Shown here: in pieces, positions 9,741-16,534 of the stretch
Numbering within the stretch: position 1 is the stretch's first letter
Layout: every line of letters starts with the position of its first letter
Source: Basidiobolus heterosporus B8920
Taxonomy: Eukaryota; Basidiobolomycota; Basidiobolomycetes; Basidiobolales; Basidiobolaceae
Reading direction: 5' to 3'
DNA length: 16,534 nt
NCBI GenBank assembly: GCA_000697455.1
Contig: JNET01030140.1
Location: 1-16,534 of the forward strand
Notes under the pieces: model-generated
Told to the model about the DNA's origin: nothing
The model's input: only the letters and a program-made list of their open reading frames with translations
Database searches by the model: none
Made by a program: the position numbers and the translations under genes

Positions 9741-10084
9741 ACTACTCCCTCGATAAATATTTCTCGAGCAGCAATGATTGGGTGAGGAAGAATAAAAATT
9801 TGTCAGTAAAATTTGCACCGATCCAATGAACCCAAGTGCTTCCAGACGCTGTAATCCATTGAGAATGATGTTTTAAACTGAATTCAGTATAATGGTCGAG
9901 ATTCTTAGTTAAAATTTCACTTTGAAAACAAACGATTATATTATGTGACTGGTATAAGCCAACTATCTAACTGAATATATGGATTAGTCTAAAAACTGCC
10001 CACCTCACTACGGGGGATCTGCGATAAAAGTAACAATAGGAAACTCTATTTGAATTAGTTCCGCAGGATACTCTTGAACAAAAA
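9741..10084. other. No gene seen
   Basis: AT-rich sequence with stops in all frames. It lies beyond the end of the arrestin remnant on the minus strand, so it may contain unrecognisable 3' parts of that gene and the distal RPL4 promoter. Confidence 0.4.
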
Positions 10085-10811
10085 GGCATAGAGATGTAAT
10101 TTGTCCAACTGCGCCTTATAGGTCTTTCCAAATCTTTGATAGTATTAGAGTACTAATCATTTTGCATGAACACAACACCTATAGCACCTTTGTATGCCGC
10201 ATGATGTGCTATATTCAACTCTCCACTTGAAAGATAGTTTCCAAGTGATTAAACCTAAAAGTAATAAGTATGCTCTCATTTAGAGAGTATAGGTAAGTAG
10301 GGATCTTTCTGGAGGCTTAAGGAAGTTGTCGGATAGATACGGGAATTATGATCTTTATGGTATAACTTAGACTTGACCACTCTATAGTGGCGGTGAGCTT
10401 GTAAGAGATATCTCCATATATTGCTTTCACATTCTCAGGTATAGTTCCATATAGTGGGTTCTTGAAATGGAATCGATGGACATTGGCACTTAAGGTGTAT
10501 ATATGATCAGAAGGCTTAAGTACATTCTATTTGTACTCTATCACCTTGTTCTCCTTTCGACATAGATCTATGAGATATATGATGGTTAATGCCACTTGGG
10601 TTGATTCACATACGAAATATGTAATAGTATCTGAATCTAACTTCAATCTGGCCATTCCCTTGAATTGTAAAGCGATGGATTTCACCCTGAGTAACCTCTT
10701 TAAACTCAAGCTTAACGTCTCATGAAGAATCCATCCAGTAGACTCTTCAGCAGAGCCATGGATGGCTAAGAAAGATTCGACAAGTTTGATTTGTAGAATT
10801 GGACCAATCAT
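10085..10811 (-). pseudogene. Decayed arrestin-domain (alpha-arrestin-like) gene
   Basis: Fungal arrestin-domain proteins are adaptors that bring Rsp5-type ubiquitin ligases to membrane transporters. From ATG at 10811-10809 the minus strand reads an arrestin N-lobe of about 160 codons in one frame: ILQIKLVESFLAIHGSAEES, LSLSLKRLLRVKSIALQFKG, HIYTLSANVHRFHFKNPLYG, TIPENVKAIYGDISYKLTAT, then SYTIKIIIPVSIRQLP. The frame is interrupted by TAG at codon 95 (10529-10527) and ends at TAA (10319-10317). The start of a C-lobe follows in shifted frames: WRVEYSTS at 10225-10202, then AAYKGAIGVVFMQND from 10200. After that only hints remain. With a premature stop, frame changes and no intact C-lobe, it is a pseudogene. 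The N-lobe call is firm; the C-lobe call is weaker. Confidence 0.82.
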
Positions 10812-11189
10812 TTTCAAGGTTTGTATAGTATAGTATAACAAAGAATCAGAGTATATAGCAAAGAGGAGAGGGCTACATTAAATACTTGCACACCTTTCTG
10901 GCTCACGGGAATTTGTCTCGGTGGTATACCAAAATATTCTTTTGTTGGCATAAACTATCTCAATTTATTTGTTTTTGGTAAAGAATTTTCCACATTTAAG
11001 GTATTGAAGGTAATTTTCTATTCCGAGAAATGCTGATTGTGATTCCCTAAACCAGTCACCGTATTTCTCGGAAGGGACAGTGGTTTTTCCGATTACATTC
11101 ATAGCCAAGCCGAAGTAAAACTACTATGCTACGATTAGAGAAAATGGTATAATACCGACTATCCTCCAACCAACTATCCATCGTGTAGA
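10812..11189. other. No gene seen
   Basis: A 378-bp AT-rich spacer between the two arrestin-related stretches. Part of it would be the former promoter of the decayed gene. No motif was recognised. Confidence 0.4.
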
Positions 11190-11477
11190 TCAATATTGTG
11201 TTTGTATGGATGGAGGGGTGAAGTTAGCAGTCAAGTGAACACGAATTAGGTATTCACGACATTTATAGATAACTTTGATTTGCTTCTCACGTGAGTAGAA
11301 TATCCATAGGGTTTGAACACTGTTTGAGCACTCCAACAAATGTTTCAAGGAAGAGATTATCGGAATTATATACAATACCAAATAGTCTTGTGGAGAAAGC
11401 TTGACTCGAGTAACTTCTTGGAATGTACACAAACCATAAGCCAGTGTGACATTTGGTCCAGATTTTGCCGCAACCAA
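11190..11477 (-). pseudogene. Possible arrestin C-lobe fragment
   Basis: A 95-codon minus-strand open stretch contains VTLAYGLCTFQEVTRVKLSPQ, IISSLK and REYLIRVHLTANFTPP. The order loosely resembles an arrestin C-lobe, in which a CTFKEYT-like strand is followed by a SLK-like segment and an FIxVRHxLxF-like strand. The match is by eye and weak. If right, it is not part of the neighbouring N-lobe remnant in normal order, because it lies upstream of that start on the same strand. It would then be a second copy or a rearranged piece. Confidence 0.3.
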
Positions 11478-12068
11478 ATTAATGTGACCTTGAGCTTATA
11501 TTGACGTTTATATTAGCGTTCACATCGTTAATGTATTCATCTGGCATTCGTGCAACTGATGGTCAATAATATAGAATAAATCAAAGTCTGACCAACTTCC
11601 GGGTTTGGTAGCTGACTTTGATTCGTGTTGCCTATAGATTTCTGCTCATCAAGAACGTGAATAAAGGTATTTCGCTAGTCATTGGTTTCTTAATGTCCCT
11701 GACTGTTCTAAATATATTGGTGTAATGTCAGCTTAATTCTCTTATTTAACTTAAGGTCTCTTTGAAATTCTTCTCCCTTTAATCCACACTCACGCATAAT
11801 GCAGTAAATCTCTAAGTGTGATCTTCTGAATTATCATCAATCTTGGTTCTCGTTACTCTTCAGTTTCTATTTTTCATATTCTTGACCACTATTACCAAAT
11901 TTCCCGATTTCTTAGAGGATTGCCATCGAGCTTGCTATTACTATTGCTAGAGTCGAGTTTGGTTAGCAGAATCCCTTTTTTTCATTACTTTTAGTCCGCT
12001 ATACTGTATTGGTGTGGCTTGAATTTAGAGTCTTATTCATACACCATAACTACTGCTGACCGTATACA
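11478..12068 (+). promoter_or_regulatory. Upstream region of the PAK kinase gene
   Basis: No coding sequence was recognised. From about 11700 to the ATG at 12069 the plus strand is strongly T/C-rich (for example CTTCTCCCTTT and CCCTTTTTTTC), typical of fungal promoter and leader sequence. No single factor site stands out. Confidence 0.4.
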
Positions 12069-14599
<2,531 letters not shown>

Positions 14600-15312
14600 A
14601 AGACAGACTGCCATTCAATTGTTCTTTCTCGAGAATTCCCTTCCCTCTCTTGACTGTTCTTTTGCTCTATGGTATGGATCAGTACATATTTACAAAAATC
14701 TGCCCCTTTGGTGAACAACAATGGCATCACACCTTGTATACTTTATTCTACATTGTTTACTGTCCCTCTTAAAAGCAATCTCCTTGGTTTATCTCTAGCT
14801 ATTCGCATAAATATTTAGTCTCTGCTTGTGATTCGTGGAGCTTTGTTCTCTCTTTCCAGGTCGGATCGGCGTTTCCTTGAGTTAAATAAAGAACATTGTG
14901 GACTACTGCATAAATCAATGACTTGAAACTTGTATTGCTTGACCCCTGGTTATGCATTGCCAACCAAGGGAAAGGCTACATAAAGAATAATCGACCCTTT
15001 ATCACTTGATACTGAGAAATCCATTGGTTAGTTCAACCAAACTACTAAGATTAATTGAGAGTCAGTTCTCCATTCCAAGTTAGCATCGATGGGCAAGAGT
15101 AATAAGGTAAGAACGGAATTGGCTAGTTTCGTAACGGTAATGAAGTCATTGATGGGTAATATGTTCGTAATGTTGATCTAGGGTTTACGGGATTTCTAAA
15201 CAAATCAAATCAATCGAATTTTTTTATTCGTTATTTCTCACCACTGTTACCAAATCCATCCAAGCTTTATCCACCAGAGTTTCCTCACCAATTTTGCTTC
15301 GTAAAACGCGAT
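14600..15312. other. Intergenic: kinase 3' end and Cue2-like gene promoter
   Basis: 713 bp with no coding sequence recognised. AATAAA at 14885-14890 (plus) could serve the kinase transcript but is about 290 nt past the stop. The last 90 bases before the ATG at 15313 are rich in T and C, like a leader. A short ATG frame at 15089-15106 is followed by GTAAGA, so an extra 5' exon is conceivable but not supported. Confidence 0.5.
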
Positions 15313-16534
15313 ATGGACCTATCCACGAAGCTTGAAAAGCTTGACATTTCGGAAGAGGAAAGAAAAGCCTTTGAAGAAATCGACACCCCACTTAAATTTT
15401 TGAAAGTTTGCTTTCCTACTTATGAAGACAAAGTTTTGTTAAGTAAATTAGAAGCATGTGGCGGTGATATAGAAAACACGGTGGACGTGATATCAAACGA
15501 CGAACTAAGAAACTTGGAGATTTTTGGCGTAGACCTCAGCTCTACTACCCCACAGGAGGATAATCTAAGGCCAACTGTACCAAAAGCGCAAGTGACTGAA
15601 CCATCTAGACACAAAATCAATACTCCGGGGAATTTTAGCAAAGCTCGTAAACAACAACGCGGAGCTGTGCCAAAGCTTCGTCCAGTTTTGAAGAAAGAGG
15701 AGTTTCCTGATTTGGTGTCTACTACGAAGCCCGTGAATAAACCACCTGTCACTTCTTCTTCAAAGCCGCAACAACCTCCTCCTCTTCCTCCCATTCAACC
15801 ACGTATGACTCTTCGTCAGCAGGAAGAATTTGAGGAAGATCTCTCCCACCTAGCAAGCATATTCCCAGAACACGATGTGTCGATTTTATCCGCGATACTA
15901 CAAGACTCTACCAGTCTTCAAAATGCCATCGATAATGTACTGCAAAACACGGATACTTACAAATCAGCCGATAAGCACGGTCGACCAGGAACCAAAGCAA
16001 AATTGATCTTTAGTGGACAGCGAAATATTCGAGAGATCCACGATAATCCTGAGCTAGAGATTCAAAAATCCAAGAACGTGCCTAATCTATCCGCTTACAG
16101 GGTGCAGAGTGTCGAGGATCCAGAATACTGCCGCAAAAAGGCCATCGAGAATATCACCAAAAGAAATGAGCTATTCATGAAGGCTGCTAGAGCCTTCTCC
16201 GGTAAATCTTATGGTAGTGGTGGAGTGGCATTCTTCTATTCACAGGAGGTTAGATTTGGTTTTGGTTGATGGTTATTATAATTGATGTTGTTTTAATCTT
16301 CTGATTGAAAAGGGTAAAAGCTACGATTCTAAGGTTAAGCAATGGAACGCCCGTGCCGCTCAAGCAACATTAATGCAGAATCAGTTCGTGTCTTTGTGCA
16401 TTCATCCTTTGGTGCTGTCAATGTTAAAGTTGGTATTGTTTACAGGTTGAGAGTGTCTGACCCCCATACCGTTGATCTTCATGGACTAACTGTATCCGAG
16501 GCTTTGGTTGTAGTCAAGGATACGGTTAATGATT
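15313..16534 (+). CDS. CUE2: Cue2-like protein: two CUE-like domains, DUF1771, Smr nuclease domain; cut by window edge
   Basis: In yeast, Cue2 is the endonuclease of no-go mRNA decay: its CUE domains bind ubiquitin on stalled or collided ribosomes and its Smr domain cuts the mRNA. Exons are 15313-16248, 16313-16383 and 16446-16534 (continuing), 365 residues so far. A CUE-like helical segment lies at about 28-62 (LKFLKVCFPTYEDKVLLSKL). A Pro-rich linker includes PPPLPP at 155-160. A second CUE-like segment lies at about 172-212 (LSHLASIFPEHDVSILSAIL). DUF1771 covers about 270-335 (CRKKAIENITKRNELFMKAA ... YDSKVKQWN). The Smr domain begins with TVDLHGLTVSEAL; D346 and H348 form the family's DxH catalytic motif. 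The glycine-rich part of Smr lies beyond the window. Donors GTTAGA and GTTCGT are non-standard, but both splices restore the domain frame. Another CUE-Smr protein is possible. Confidence 0.82.

Noticed and set aside
10497-10532. A short intron that would bypass the stop in the arrestin remnant
   Set aside because: A GT...AG interval of about 30 nt could be drawn around the TAG, but it is far shorter than every other intron here (52 nt or more), and reading straight through gives a better family match.
15089-15106. An extra first exon (MGKSNK followed by GTAAGA) for the Cue2-like gene
   Set aside because: It could be joined in frame to sequence before 15313, but the added residues match nothing and the ATG at 15313 already gives a good start.
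15420-15794. A 124-codon minus-strand frame
   Set aside because: It is antisense to the Cue2-like gene, and its Gly/Ser-rich translation is a by-product of the Pro-rich linker.

Overview
This is a fungal nuclear window. The protein-coding genes are cut by short GT-AG introns (mostly 52-80 nt, with CTAAY-like branch sites). The recognisable set is eukaryotic and fungal: a CreA/Mig1-type zinc-finger protein, ribosomal protein L4, a Cla4/Shk2-type PAK kinase and a Cue2-like endonuclease. Intron density is high (ten introns in the kinase gene) and the decayed 2-isopropylmalate synthase is of the bacterial/plant-like type. Both would suit an early-diverging (zygomycete-grade) fungus, but that placement is inference and the species cannot be fixed from sequence alone.

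Layout, left to right. (1) 1-3606, plus strand: the 3' part of a large six-exon gene for a Ser/Pro/Gln-rich protein with about ten basophilic-kinase sites and an N-terminal segment I do not recognise. (2) 3607-7355: 3.7 kb without an intact gene. It holds the wreck of a type-1 2-isopropylmalate synthase gene on the minus strand (4195-4914) and two small tandem repeats. (3) 7356-8096, plus: a single-exon two-finger C2H2 protein. (4) 8426-9657, minus: RPL4, whose first coding exon is only the start codon. (5) 9658-12068: 2.4 kb without an intact gene. It holds a decayed arrestin-domain gene (minus) and possibly a second arrestin fragment. (6) 12069-14599, plus: an 11-exon PAK kinase with PH, CRIB and kinase domains. 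(7) 15313 to the right edge, plus: a two-CUE, DUF1771 and Smr protein, cut by the window end.

The genes do not form one pathway. RPL4 and the Cue2-like nuclease both concern the ribosome (structure, and quality control of stalled ribosomes), but they are 6 kb apart and nothing suggests co-regulation. The two gene-free stretches are best read as gene graveyards: recognisable exons and at least one intact intron survive among frameshifts, stops and deletions. I found no CRISPR, tRNA, rRNA or complete mobile element, and no convincing new multi-gene system. The most unusual items are the two decayed genes, the pentapeptide repeat in the kinase linker, and the unassigned N-terminal segment and phosphosite array of the first gene.
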